Assembly: GCF_008728515.1 (NCBI RefSeq)
Contig: NC_044988.1
Span: 33,273,159-33,337,158, forward strand
Direction of reading: 5' to 3'
Origin: Papio anubis
Taxonomy: Eukaryota; Chordata; Mammalia; Primates; Cercopithecidae
Length of the DNA: 64,000 nt
The position numbers and the translations under genes are program-made. The notes beneath the pieces are model-generated. The model ran no database searches. It was not told the origin of the DNA and saw only the letters and a list, made by a program, of their open reading frames with translations. How positions within the stretch are numbered: the stretch's first letter is position 1; each line of letters begins with the position of its first letter. Shown here in pieces: positions 10,370 to 21,692 of this stretch.

Positions 10370-11535
10370 TCAGTAGTCATGAGCATACCTAGGGCCCAGA
10401 GTTTCATTTCTGAATACATCCCCCACTGAAAGGAAGCAGGGCCCCTTGGATAAATGGCTTATTCCAGGGCTAGGGCAGGGAAAGTACAAAGTGAGCCGTA
10501 CGCATCTTGTGACAGAAAGCAAACCCTCAAAAATATAAGGGGCAGTGTCAAAATAACATAGGAGCCAGCTTGAAAGAGCTCCCTCTGGCCAATTATGGGC
10601 AATTTTTAGCATCAAAATAACAATGATAAGTTATAAAACATTGGCAGCAAAAAGAGTCCAGATGTTCAGAGATAAAAAATATATATAAATAAGTAAATAA
10701 TGGGGAAGATAAACCTCTTTTTTACAGCGAAATGCTAACAAACATAGAAGAAATATTTGTTTTAAAAATCACAAACTTGCAGCCTCTGCAGTAATAACAG
10801 ATTAAGATGACAGTCTTCAATAGATGCTAAAACTATTAGGTGAAAGTTTGTTGGTGAACAGGATATTTTCGGAGCCTCAAAATATCTCCCCACAGATTAC
10901 TTGCTGATTGCAAAGGGGGGAAGTTCCTGTACAGTGGGTTCATCAAAGTGACATCGTGTGCCTCCCGGAGTGAGCTGCTGAGGACACAACAGTACTTACA
11001 TGGTATTCCTGCCAAAAATGCACAACCTGAATCTAATCATAAGGAAACGATCAAGCAAACTCAATTGGAAGGGCATTCTGTAAAACAGCTGGCCTGTACT
11101 CTTCAAAAATGTCAATGTCATGAAGGACATGAGGAACCATTCTAGGGTAAAGGAGACAAAATATACATGACAACAAAATGAAATGAGTGATCTCAGCTGG
11201 ATTCTGAATGAGAAAAAAAAATCACAAAATTGAATATTAACTGTATATTAGGTAATGGTATTGTATTGATCCTGAATTTGATGATCATATTGTGGTTATG
11301 TTAGAAAATATCACTGTACGTAGGGGCAAAATACTAAAGTTTTATGGTCATTATATCCATTTCTCCCTCTCAAATGATCCAGATGGGGGAGCAGGAAGAA
11401 ACAGAACCCAAATGTGGCAAAATGCTAACAATTGGTGAATCTGGGTGAAGGTACATGGAAGCTCATTATTCTATTCTTGCAACTTTTCTTAGAACTTGAC
11501 GTTTTTCTAAGAAATGATTTTAAACATTTTTAAAT
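10370..11535 (+). mobile_element. L1M (old L1) 3' UTR
   Basis: GCAGTAATAACAGATTAAGATGACAGTC, ATCTAATCATAAGGAAACGATC, GGCCTGTACTCTTCAAAAATGTCAA, GACAACAAAATGAAATG, and CAATTGGTGAATCTGGGTGAAGG...CTATTCTTGCAACTTTTC appear in L1M 3' UTR order. The left limit is approximate and could begin further right (about 10750). Confidence 0.7.
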
Positions 11536-11583
11536 GATGTTTTAAAATTTATTATGTTTTGGTAAAATCCAAATACTAAAACT

Positions 11584-11840
11584 TTTTTTTCCCCTAGAAA
11601 CAGGTTCTTCCTCTGTCACCAAGGCTGGAATGCAGTGGCATGATCACAGCTCACTGTCACCTCAAACTCCTGGGCTCAAGTGATCCTCCTGCCTCACCCT
11701 CTTAAGTAGCTAGGACTACAGATGTTCACCACCACACCTGGCTAATTTTATTTTGGGGGGTAGAGACAGGGTCTCACTATGTTGCCCAGGATGGTTTTGA
11801 ACTCTGCCCTCAAGCTATCCTCTGCCTCAGTCTCCCACTA
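11584..11840 (-). mobile_element. AluJ, 5'-truncated
   Basis: T8 tail, then CTGTCACCAAGGCTGG, CTCAAACTCCTGGGCTCAAGTGATCC (a J-type signature) and GTAGAGACAGGGTCTCACTATG. It stops at CAGTCTCCCACTAG, so the Alu 5' end is missing. Confidence 0.9.
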
Positions 11841-12479
11841 GTACCTCTTAAAATGTTATCAGAAAATTTCTACCCCAATAACATTATTGAAATATGCTTG
11901 ATCAGTCATATGAGTAAACTAAATATTAATGAATGATTTAGAACCAGAATTCTAATCTGGCTATGCATGGCTCACAGATTTGGTTTTTTTTTTTTTTGGC
12001 CTATAGAATGGTCCTTATAGTAGGTTAGTAGGGGTAGGGTGTGTGTGTGTGTGCGTGTGTGTGTGTGTGTGCATAAGAGTCAAATTAGTTGTTAAGTAAG
12101 AAACATAAAAATCATGATTTTCAGCTTCTTTTGAAAAATCAAAAGCTGCCAACCTTTGGCTTCCCAATGGGCTTATCTGAGTCACAGCCACCCTGCTTTT
12201 GACATGTCATGTTTTTTATAGGTCACCAAATTCCTTTCCATTCTGAATGTCTCTGAATGTCCCCCTGACCCTGCATGCTTCATTCACTCCAGTTACCTGC
12301 CTAGCCCCTAAAAGAGTTTGAGTTTGTGAGCTGACTTTTAGATAATAAAGAATAAAGAGGAAAGTAAGACCATCACCTCTGGAAGGGAGTTGAGAAGGAG
12401 GTGGGACTGAAAAGGCATCTTCAGTTCACTAGGCCTCAGACTGAACACTTAGTTTCCCCTTCCTGACCCATCCCCACTT
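11841..12479. other. Unique DNA with a GT repeat
   Basis: No gene. Contains a T-run (11983-11998) and a GT dinucleotide repeat. Possible very diverged L2 sequence toward the right end. Confidence 0.45.
12039..12071. repeat. (GT)n microsatellite
   Basis: GT units interrupted once by GC. Likely length-polymorphic. Confidence 0.95.
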
Positions 12480-13117
12480 TATTGCCAAGCGAGAAACCTA
12501 GGAATTTATCCTTGACATCTTTCTCTCTGTCAATACATCTATCAAATCTATTTCTAAATTCTGTATATTTTACTTCTTAAATATTCTCAAATCTGTCTAT
12601 TTATCTCTATTTCCAACACAAAACCCATCATCACCCATCATTACTATTGCCACCATCACTACCTCCATCATCATCACCACCATCACCACCACTACTACTA
12701 TCTCTACTATCACTACCAGCACCACAGGAACCATCACCATCATTATCACTACTATTAGTTTCAGCACCATCACCACACTATTCCAAGCACCCAGTATTAT
12801 ATTATGTCTAAGAAGGCTTCCTAAGTGGTCCATCCATATTCATTCTGGTCTCTCTTCAATCTGATCATTACATTGAAGGCAGATAAGTTTTTTCAAAATG
12901 CAAGTTTTGAAAGTCTGCCTCTTGCTTGAGCATTTTTCAAAGGCTCCCACAGCTCTCAAGATAAAAGGAACATTGCTTGAAAAGGCTGCAAGTCTCTGCT
13001 TGGTCTGTACCCCAGCCATCTCCGCAGCCTTATTTCCCACCTTTCCCTACTCTGCTCTTCTATTCCAGCCATCCTGCTAGTCTTTAAGTCCCCAGTACTC
13101 AGCATGGTCTCTCCTTT
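12480..13117 (+). mobile_element. L2 LINE, left half (outer host of nest)
   Basis: AACCTAGGAATTTATCCTTGACATC, ATCAAATCTATTTCTAAATTC, TTCAATCTGATCATTACATTG, AGGCTCCCACAGCTCTCAAGATAAAAGG and CTCTGCTTGGTCTG...CAGCCATC follow the L2 ORF2 C-terminal order. Its continuation lies at 20031-20370, about 6.9 kb away. Confidence 0.75.
12618..12776. repeat. (CAC/CAT)n trinucleotide tract inside L2
   Basis: Runs of ATC, ACC and ACT triplets. The L2 consensus has an ACCACCTCC...ACCATCATC stretch at this point, so the tract appears to be an in-place expansion. On the minus strand it reads as a Val/Met low-complexity frame, not a gene. Confidence 0.8.
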
Positions 13118-13382
13118 TTTAAAAATCTCAGGTGCCTAGAATTGGATTAATCATAATCCTTGGTTTATGAAATGCTATTAAATTACCCAATGCATGGTCT
13201 TCTCTATTTATGTAATTAACATAAGACAATGAATATTTCAGAACTCCCCACCCACCCACCCCAGTATCTAGAGCATTACCAATAATTTACATGTCACTTT
13301 GTGAACCTCCCATTTCTTCTCTGCTATCCCTCCTCCAAAGGTAACTACCATCCCTGCATTTTGTGTTTAGTTTTATTGGCAG
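13118..13382 (-). mobile_element. Old L1M fragment, right part (second level)
   Basis: CTCCTCCAAAGGTAACTACCATCCCTGCATTTTGTG near 13330 matches an antisense L1M stretch, which resumes at 19817. The piece next to the L2 break (13118-13290) is assigned by position only. Confidence 0.5.
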
Positions 13383-13544
13383 TTTTGTTTTGTTTTGTTT
13401 TAGACAAAGTCTCACTGTCCAGGCTGGAGTGCAGTGGCATGATATCATCTCACTGCAGCCTCCACCTCCCGAATTCAAGTGATTCTCATGCCTCACCCTC
13501 CCGAGTAGCTGGGATTATAGGTGTGGACCACCACATCCAGTATA
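13383..13544 (-). mobile_element. AluS-type Alu, 3' half (third level)
   Basis: TTTTGTTTTGTTTTAGACAAAGTCTCACTGTCCAGGC through GTAGCTGGGATTATAGGTGTGGACCACCACATCCAGTA. It stops where the L1PA begins and resumes at 19681. Confidence 0.9.
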
Positions 13545-13769
13545 TTTTTTTTTCACATTTTTTTTATTATGCTTTAAGTTCTAGGGTACATGTGTACAAT
13601 GTGCAGGTTGGTTACATATGCATACATGTGCCGTGTTGGTGTGCTGCACCCATTAACTCATCATTTACATGAGGTATTTCTCCTAATGCTATCCCTCTGC
13701 CATCCCCCCACCCCATGACAGGCCTCCATGTATGATGTTCCCCGCCCTGTGTCCAAGAGTTCTCATTCT

Positions 13770-16700
13770 TCAATGCCCACCTATGAGTGAGAACATGTGG
13801 TGTTTAGTTTTCTGTCCTTGCAATAGTTTGCTCAGAATGATGATTTTCAGTTTCATCCATGTTGCTACAAAGGACATGAACTCATCCTTTTTTATAACTG
13901 CATAGTATTCCATTGTATATATGTGCCATATTTTCTTAATCCAGTCTATCATCGATGGACATTTGGGTTGGTTCCAAGTCTGTGATGTTGCAAATAGTGC
14001 CACAATAAACATATGTGTGCATGTGTATTTATAGTAGCATGATTTATAATCCTTTCGGTATATACCCAGTAATGGGATGGCTGGGTCAAATGGTATTTCT
14101 AGTTCTAGATCCCTCAGGAATTGCGACACTGTCTTCCACAATGGTTGAACTAGTTTACACTCCCACCAACAGAGTAAAAGCATTCCTATTTCTCCACATC
14201 CTCTCCAGGATGTTTCCTGACTTTTTAATGATCGCCATTCTAACTGGTATGAGATGGTATCTCATTGTGGTTTTGATTTGCATTTCTCTGATGACCAGTG
14301 ATGATGAACATTTTTTCATGTGTCCGTTGGCTGCATATATATCTTCTTTTGAAAGTGTCTGTTCATATCCTTTGCCTACTTTTTGATGGGGTTGTTTGAT
14401 TTTTTCTTGTAAATTTGTTTAAGTTCTTTGTAGATTCTGGATATTAGCCCTCTGTCTGATGGGTAGATTGCAAAAATTTTCTCCCATTCTGTAGATTGCC
14501 TGTTCACTCTGATGGTAGTTTTTTTGCTCTGCAGAAGCTCTTTAGTTTAATTAGATCCCATTTGTCTACTTTGGCTTTTGTTGCCATTGCTTTTGATGTT
14601 TTAGTCATGAAGGCATTGCCCATGCCTATGTCCTGAATAGTATTGCCTAGGTTTTCTTCTAGAGTTTTTATGGTTTTAGGTCTAACATTTAAGTCTTTAA
14701 TCCATCTTGAATTAATTTTTGTATAAGGTGTAAGGAAGGGATCCAGTTTCAGCTTTCTACATATGGCTAGCCAGTTTTCCCAGCACCATTTATTAAATAG
14801 GGAATCCTTTCCCCATTGCTTGTTTTTGTCAGGTTTGTCAAAGATCACATGGTTGTAGATGTGAGGTGTTATTTCTGAGGCCTCTGGTCTGTTCCAGTGG
14901 TCTACATCTCTGTTTTGGTACCAGTACCATGCTGTTTTGGTTACTGTAGCCTTGTAGTGTAGTTTGAAGTCAGGTAGCATGATGCCTCCAGCTTTGTTCT
15001 TTTGGCTTAGGATTGTCTTGGCAATGCAGGCTCTTTTTTGGTTCCATATGAACTTTAAAGTAGTTTTTCCAATTATGTGAAGAAAGTCATTGGTAGCCTG
15101 ATGGGAATGGCATTGAATCTATAAATTACCTTGGGCTGTATGGCCATTTTCACAATATTGATTCTTCCTATCCATGAGCATGGAATGCTCTTCCATTTGT
15201 TTGTGTCCTCTTTTATTTCGTGGAGCAGTGGTTTGTAGTTCTCCTTGAAGAGGTCCTTCACATCCCTTATAAGTTTTATTCCTAGGTATTTTATTCTCTT
15301 TGTAGCAATTGTGAATGGGATCTCACTCATGATTTGGCTCTCTGTTTGTCTGTCATTGGTGTATAAGAATGCTTGTGATTTTTGCACATTGATTTTGTAT
15401 ATTGAGACTTTGCTGAAGTTGCTTATCAGCTTAAGGAGATTTTGGGCTGAGACGATGGGGTTTTCTAAATATACAATCATGTCATCTGCAAACAGGGACA
15501 ATTTGACTTCTTTTCCTAATTGAATACTCTTTATTTATTTCTCTTGCCTGATTTCCCTGGCCAGAAGTTCCAACACTATGTGGAATAGGAGTGGTGAGAG
15601 AGGGCATCCCTGTCTTGTGCCAGTTTTCAAAGGGAATGCTTCCAGTTTTTGCCCATTCAGTATGATATTGGCTGTGGGTTTGTCATAAATAGCTCTTATT
15701 ATTTTGAGATACATTCCATCAATACCTACTTTATTGAGAGTTTTTAGCATGAAGCGCTGTTGAATTTTGTTGAAGGCCCTTGCTGCATCTATTGAGATAA
15801 TCATGTGGTTTTTGTCTTCAGTTCTGTTTATGTGATGGATTACGTTTATTGATTTGTGAATGTTGAACAAGCCTTGCATCCCAGGAATGAAGCCAATTTG
15901 ATCTTGGTAGATAAGCTTTTTGGTGTGCTGCTGGATTCGGTTTGCCAGTATTTTATTGAGGATTTTCGCAGCAATGTTCATCAGGGATATTGGCCTACAA
16001 TTCTCTTTTTTTGTTGTTTCTCTGCCAGACTTTGGTATCAGGATGATGCTGGCCTCATAAAATGAGTTAAGGAGGATTCCCTCTTTTTCTATTGATTGGA
16101 ATAGTTTCAGAAGGAATGGTAGCAGCTCCTCTTTGTACCTCTGGGATAATTCAGCTGTGAATCCATCTGGTCCTGAACTTGTTTTGGCTGGTAGGCTATT
16201 AATTATTGCCTCAATTTCAGAGCCTGTTATTGGTCTATTTAGAGATTCAACTTCTTCCTGGTTTAGTCTTGAAAGGGTGTATGTGTCCAGGAATTTATCC
16301 ATCTCTTCTAGATTTTCTAGTTTATTTGCATAGAGGTGTTTATAGCATTATCTGATGGTAGTTTGTATTTCTGTGGGGTCAGTGGTGATATTCCCTTTAT
16401 CATTTTTTATTGCGTCCATTTGATTCTTCTCTCTTTTATTCTTTATTAGTCTTGCTAGCAGTCAATAATTTTGTTGATCTTTTCAAAAAAACAGCTCCTG
16501 GATTCACTGATTTTTTGAAGGGTTTTATGTGTCTCTATCTCCTTCAGTTCTGCTCTGATCTTAGTTATTTCTTGACTTCTGCTAGTTTTTGAATGTGTTT
16601 GCTCTTGCTTCTCTAGTTCTTTTAACTGTGATGTTAGGGTGTTGATTTTAGATCATTCCTGCTTTCTCTTGAGGGCATTTAGTGCTACACATTTCCCTCT

Positions 16701-17585
16701 ACACACTGCTTTAAATGTGTCCCAGAGATTCTGATACGTTGTGTCTTTGTTCTCATTGGTTTCAAAGAACACCTTTTTTTCTGCCTTTATTTGGTTATTT
16801 ACCCAGTAATCATCCAGGAGCAGGTTGTTCAGTTTCCATATAGTTATGCAGTTTTGAGTGCGTTTCTTAATCCTGAGTTCTAATTTGATTGCACTGTGGT
16901 CTGAGGGACAGTTTGTTATGATTCCTGTTCTTTTACATTTGCTGAGTACTGCTTTACTTCCAACTATGTGGTCAATTTTGGAATAAGTGCAACGTGGTGC
17001 TGAGAAGAATGTATATTCTGTTGATTTTGGGTGGAGAGTTCTGTAGATGTCTATTAGGTCTGCTTGGTTCAGAACTGAGTTCAAGTCCTGGATATCCTTG
17101 TTAACCTTCTGTCTCATTGATCTGTCTAATATTGACAGTGGGGTGTTAAAGTCTCCCATTATTATTGTGTAGGAGTCTAAGTCTCTTTTTAGGTCTCTCA
17201 GGACTTGCTTCATGAATCTGGGTGCTCCTGTATTGGGTGCACATATATTTAGGATAGTTAGCTCTTCTTGTTGAATTGATCCCTTTACCATTATGTAATG
17301 GCCTTCTTTGTCTCTTTCGATCTTTGATGGTTTAAAGTCTGTTATATCAGAGACTAGGATTGCAACCCCTGCTTTTTTTTGTTTTCCATTTGCTTGGTAG
17401 ATCTTCCTCCATCCCTTTATTTTGAGCCTATGCGTGTCTCAGCACATGAGTTGGGTCTCCTGAATACAGCACACTGATGGGTCTTGACTCTTTATCCAAT
17501 TTGCCAGTCTGTGTCTTTCAACTGGGGCATTTAACCCATTTACATTTAAGGTTAATATTGTTATGTGTGAATTTGATCCTGTCAT
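13770..17585 (-). pseudogene. L1 ORF2 remnant (endonuclease, RT, C-terminal)
   Basis: Intact L1 ORF2 encodes an AP-like endonuclease and reverse transcriptase used for target-primed reverse transcription. This copy spans almost the usual length (about 3.8 kb versus 3.83 kb) but is broken into frames. The start region MTGSNSHITILTLNVNGLN is at 17585 with a stop by 17439. The endonuclease piece (16653-17291) keeps MGDFNTPLS and SDHSAIKLELRI. The RT piece (15535-16302) keeps PDGFTAEL and TRQGCPLSPLLF but reads AFNKI where the family has AFDKI. The FADD box survives as LFADDMIVYLEN (15073-15501). C-terminal pieces are at 14504-14980 and 13770-14183. Stops and frameshifts throughout make it non-functional. 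Confidence 0.95.
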
Positions 17586-17648
17586 TATGATGTTAGCTGG
17601 TGATTTTGCCCATTTGTTGATGCAGTTTCTTCCTAGCATCGATGGTCT

Positions 17649-18675
17649 TTACAATTTGGCATGCTTTTTGCAGTGGCTGGTACGAGTTGTTCCTTTCCAT
17701 GTTCAGTCCTTCCTTCCGGAGCTCTTGTCAGGCAGGCCTGGTTGTGACAAAATCTCTCAGCATTTGCTTGTCTGTAAAGGATTTTATTTGTCCTTCACTT
17801 ATGAAGCTTAGTTTGGCTGGATATGAAATCCTGGGTTGAAAATTATTTTCTTGAAGAATGTTGAATATTGGCCCTCACTCTCTTCTGGCCTGTAGAGTTT
17901 CTGCTGAGAGATCTGCTGTTGGTCTGATGGGCTTCCCTTTGTGGGTAACCCAACATTTCTCTCTGGCTGCCCTTAGCATTTTTTCCTTCATTTCAACCTT
18001 GGTGAATATGACAATTATGTGTCTTGGGGTTGCTCTTCTCGAGGAGTATCTTTGTGGTGTTCTCTGTATGTCCCGAATTTGAATGTTGGCTTGCCTTTCT
18101 AGGTTGGAGAAGTTCTCCTGGTTAATATCCTGAAGAGTGTTTTCCAGCTTGGTTCCATTCTTCCTGTCACTTTCAGGTACACCAATCAAATGTAGATTTG
18201 GTCTTTTCACATAATCCCATATTTCTTGGAGGCTTTGTTCATTTATTTTTACTCTCTTTTCTCTAAACTTCTCTTCTCATGTCATTTCATTAATTTGATC
18301 CTCAATCACTGATACCCTTTCTTCCACTTGATTGAATCAGCTATTGAAGCCTGTGCATGTGTCATGAAGTTCTCATGCTATGGTTTTCAGCTCCATCAGG
18401 TCATTTAAGGTCTTCTCTACACTGTTTATTCTTATTAGCCATTCGTCTTATCTTTTCTCAGAGTTTTTAGCTTCCTTGCGATGGGTTCAAACATCCTCCT
18501 TTAGCTCATAGAACTTTGTTATTACTGACTTTATGAAGCCTACTTCTGTCTACTCGTCAAAGACATTCTCCGTCCTGCTTTGTTCTGTTGCTGGCGAAGA
18601 GCTGCAATCCTTTGGAGGAGAAGGGGCACTCTGGTTTTTAGAATTTTCAGCTTTTCAGCTCTGATTTCTCCCCAT
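17649..18675 (-). pseudogene. L1 ORF1 remnant (RNA-binding protein)
   Basis: Intact ORF1 encodes the trimeric RNA chaperone of the L1 RNP. The start codon at 18675 is followed by an in-frame TGA at codon 7 (ATG GGG AGA AAT CAG AGC TGA). The best frame left is 17875-18210, covering the RRM/C-terminal domain: it keeps RPNLHLIGVPESD, QRTPQRYSSRRATPRHIIV and KMLRAAREK, then hits a TGA after LQARRE where a Trp codon is normal. Its span is close to the normal 1.0 kb. Dead. Confidence 0.93.
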
Positions 18676-19680
18676 TTTTGTAGTTTTATCTACCTTTGGT
18701 CTTTATGATGGTGACCTACAGTTGGGGTTTTGGTGTGGATGTCCTTTTTCTTGATGGTGATGTTATTCCTTTCTGTTGTCAGTTTTCCTTCTAAGAGCCA
18801 GGTCTGTCAGCTGCAGGTCTGCTGGAGTTTGCTGGAGGTCCACTCCAGACCCCTTTTGCCTGGTTATCACCAGCAGAGGCTGCAGAACAGCAAATATTGC
18901 AGAACAGTAAATATTGCTGCCTGATCCTCCCTCTGGAAGCTTCGTCTCAGAGGGGCAGCCGGCTGGATGACATGTCAGTCGGCCCCTACTGGGAGGTGTC
19001 TTCAAGTTAAGCTACATAGGGGTCAGGGACCCACTTGAGGGGGCAGTATGTCCATTTTCAGAACTCAAACACCAAGCTGGGAGAACCACTGCTCTCTTCA
19101 GAGCTGTCAGACAGGGATGTTTAAGTCTGCAGAAGTTTCTGCTGCCTTTTGTTCAGCTATGCCCTGCCCCCAGAGGTGGAGTCTACAGAGGCAGGCGGGC
19201 CTGCTGAGCTGCAGTGGGCTCCACCCAGTTCGAGCTCCCCTGCTGCTTTGTTTGCCTACTCAAGCCTCAGCAATGGCGGACTCCCCTCCCCTAGCCAGGC
19301 TTGCTGCCTCACAGTTCAATCTCAGACTTGCAGTGAGCAAGGCTCCGTGGGTGTGGGACCCTCTGAGCCAGGCGTGGGATATAATCTCCTGGTGTGCCGT
19401 TTGCTAAGACCGTTGGAAAAGCGTAGCGTTTAGGTGGCAGTGTCCTGAATTTCCTAGTACAGTCTGTCACAGCTTCCCTTGGCTAGGAAAGGGAAATTCC
19501 CTGACCCCTTGCACTTCCCGGGACAGGCAACACCCCGCCCTGCATTGCTACACCCACTTTCCAACCAGTCCCAATGAGATAAACCAGGTACCTCAGTTGG
19601 AAATGCAGAAATCACCCATCTTCTGCGTCAATCACACTGGGAGCTGCAGACCAAAGCTGTTCCTATTTGGCCATCTTGAG
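18676..19680 (-). promoter_or_regulatory. L1PA 5' UTR / internal promoter remnant
   Basis: Runs from the L1 5' end to the ORF1 start. The first bases read CAAGATGGCC in sense, the YY1-type site that positions L1 transcription initiation. A 17-bp unit is tandemly repeated at 18884-18900 and 18901-18917 (one T/C difference). Transcriptional activity is unknown. Confidence 0.7.
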
Positions 19681-19816
19681 ATTATGATCCACACCTGGTA
19701 AATTTTTGTATTTGTAGTACAGATATTTGTAGTACAGCAATTTTGCCATGTTGGTCAGGCTGGTCTCAAACTCCTGAACTCAGGTGATTTGCCTGCCTCG
19801 GCCTCCCAAAGTGCTG
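19681..19816 (-). mobile_element. AluS-type Alu, 5' half (third level, continued)
   Basis: CCACACCTGGTAAATTTTTGTATTTGTAGTA, CATGTTGGTCAGGCTGGTCTC and GCCTCGGCCTCCCAAAGTGCTG continue the Alu left at 13544. The last 35 bp or so at the Alu 5' end are missing (5' truncation). A short internal duplication (ATATTTGTAGTACAG) lies at about 19718. Confidence 0.88.
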
Positions 19817-20030
19817 TTTTATTTTATCACATATATTTATATATGTAAACAACATATTGTTCCATTTTCCTTGCTTTTAAACTTCATAAGAAGAGTATTA
19901 TGCTGTGTATAGTCTCTAGAACTTGCTTTTTTCCACCCAATGTTATGTTGTCCATATTCATCCATTTAGCTGTGTATAGCAGGGATTCATTCACTTATAT
20001 TACTGTGTAATATTCCATTATGTGAATGCC
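19817..20030 (-). mobile_element. Old L1M fragment, continued (second level)
   Basis: AACTTCATAAGAAGAGTATTATGC, AACTTGCTTTTTTCCACCCAATG, CATCCATTTAGC and TAATATTCCATTATGTGAATG are the antisense form of the L1M region that follows the sequence at about 13330-13382. Confidence 0.75.
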
Positions 20031-20370
20031 TTCCTGCCTGCAATGCTTTCTGTCTTCTTAACCTATTTAACTCCTACTTACCTCTCAGATCTCAGCTTGG
20101 GTGTCATTTCTTCAGGAGATATTTTCTGACCTTCATAACTAGGTCAAACTCCCTTATTCATTATAGACCTTCAAAGCATCATGTGTGTCCCCTCTGTGGT
20201 CATTACCACCAGAGCAGCCTCACATTTGCATGATTGTATGATTGGGACCTATCTCCTCCACTTGACTGGAAGCTCCTTAAAGGCAGAACCATGTCTATGT
20301 TTGATTGCTATTAACTCCTCAGCCTTTAGCACATCATAGGGGCTCAGCAGAAGTTGTTTGAATGAATCAT
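20031..20370 (+). mobile_element. L2 LINE, right half and 3' end
   Basis: CTGCAATGCTTTCTGTC, CTCAGCTTGGGTGTCATTTCTTCAGG, GACTGGAAGCTCCTTAAAGGCAG and TTAGCACATCATAGGGGCTCAGCAGAAGTTGTTTGAATGAA complete the L2 that breaks at 13117. Confidence 0.78.
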
Positions 20371-20779
20371 GAAAAGAAGCATTTATCTCTACTATTCAGT
20401 ACATCTAACTAAACATATTAAGAAATAAGTAACTGTGAAACCACTCTCTCTGCATGACTTTCTTATATTTTTAGCACCATCGTCATTCTTTCATTTACTC
20501 AATCTCAAAAATTTTGATATTAGGTCTGTTTCTGGTCTTTTTGTGACCCTTCACATCTGTTCATTTGCTCACCTTTGTTAATTCTTCTTTGAAAATGGTG
20601 CTTTTCTCAATATGCCATCTCAACCCTACGTAACTCCTGCACACATAACTCATATTTAGAAGAGCTGCATTTTATGTTTCCTAAACTGTGCATGATAATT
20701 TCCCATCACTTTATCTTTATTTATGCTGTGCCCTCTTCTGAAAATGGCTACATAAAGCTTGGTGTTTTTATTTTAAAGA
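20371..20779. other. Unique AT-rich DNA
   Basis: No gene or clear repeat. A faint L2-like pyrimidine string lies near 20480-20560. Confidence 0.4.
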
Positions 20780-21060
20780 TCACTTCATAGTGATGCTGAG
20801 AGCTTAGGATGTTGACTTCTCCTATAGGCTGAGGATGTGGAGTCATGACCCTTGCCACTTATTTTCAGTGTCATCTTAGATAAGTTACTTAACTTCTTTC
20901 GACCTCAGTATTTTCATCAGTAAAATGGAATTGACAATAACATCTGCCCTAGACACCTCACAGGATTGTTTTGAGAACCATATGAGATAAAACAGGTGAA
21001 AAGTTCTTTGTCAACAGTAAGAGACAATACACATTAGTTATATTATGGTAGTTATTATTA
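20780..21060 (+). mobile_element. MIR SINE
   Basis: GAGTCATGACCCTTGCCACTTATTTTCAG, TAGATAAGTTACTTAACTTCTTTCGACCTCAG and CAGGATTGTTTTGAGAACCATATGAG match MIR in order. Confidence 0.85.
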
Positions 21061-21451
21061 TGATTCGTATTCTTCCTTGATGATTTCAAACTCTTTCTCC
21101 TCCTCTTGCACATAAGTTTGGCAGCAGATTTGGATTCTGAAATATCTTCTTATAAAGAGACTGAGGTCAATGTGAACACATAGTCCAGGATTCAAATAAA
21201 TCACTAAGAAAAATGCAAGGAAGCGGGAAGTCTGCCAATGACTCAGCAAGCACCATTTTCTGTAAATCACTTGATTTGCTTTGTACTATTTTCTGTAAGT
21301 CATTTGATTTGCTTTGGCTCTGAGTGACTTGTTTCAAGTTTCCAAAAATAGAATAAAATAAAATAATCACTTCTATCATCATTTTCTCTTACCTTGCTTT
21401 AAAAACTAAAAGTTGTACCCCTACAACCTTGGGTAGATTCTTTATATGCTA
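21061..21451. other. Unique DNA with a 33-bp tandem duplication
   Basis: 21255-21287 and 21288-21320 are two copies of one 33-bp unit (shared TTTTCTGTAA and TTGATTTGCTTTG). Nothing else is recognised. Confidence 0.6.
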
Positions 21452-21692
21452 AATGGCAGCTAACATTTACTGAGAACTTACTCTGTGCTGGATAATATGT
21501 CAAATACTTTCATTTAATCCTCAACAACAGCCTGATGCTGTAGGTACTATTTTTGTCCACAGTTAATTGCTAGGACCACAGAATCACTCAGAAATTAAAT
21601 AATTTTTCCAGGACACACAGCTGGTAAGTCCTCAAACTAGGACCTGAACCCACCTGGTATTTCTATAAAGCCCATAGCTGCACCCAACTCTC
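21452..21692 (-). mobile_element. MIR SINE
   Basis: GCTAACATTTACTGAGAACTTACTCTGTGCTGG, TTCATTTAATCCTCAACAACAGCC, AGGACACACAGCTGGTAAG and CTAGGACCTGAACCCACC mark a minus-strand MIR. Confidence 0.88.

Larger units (their letters stand above)
13545..19680 (-). mobile_element. Near full-length L1PA element (fourth level), dead
   Basis: A 6.1-kb L1 lies antisense to the + strand. In element order it has a 5' end beginning CAAGATGGCCAAATAGG, a 5' UTR, ORF1, ORF2, and a 3' UTR ending in an A-tail (T-run at 13545-13553 on +). 5' UTR features resemble the L1PA7/8 group. Both ORFs carry multiple stops. It interrupts a same-orientation Alu; the duplicated target is eroded (CCACATCCAGTA versus CCACACCTGGTA). 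It is older than the L1s active today and cannot move by itself. Confidence 0.95.

Noticed and set aside
12597..12833. 78-codon Val/Met-rich frame resembling a membrane protein
   Set aside because: Translation of the CAC/CAT triplet repeat in L2.
15535..16302. 255-codon reverse-transcriptase frame as a gene
   Set aside because: It is one piece of a dead L1 ORF2 with stops on both sides; annotated as pseudogene, not as a gene.
18676..19680. CpG island or gene promoter
   Set aside because: The GC-richer sequence is the L1 5' UTR; CpG density is low and no host gene start is visible.
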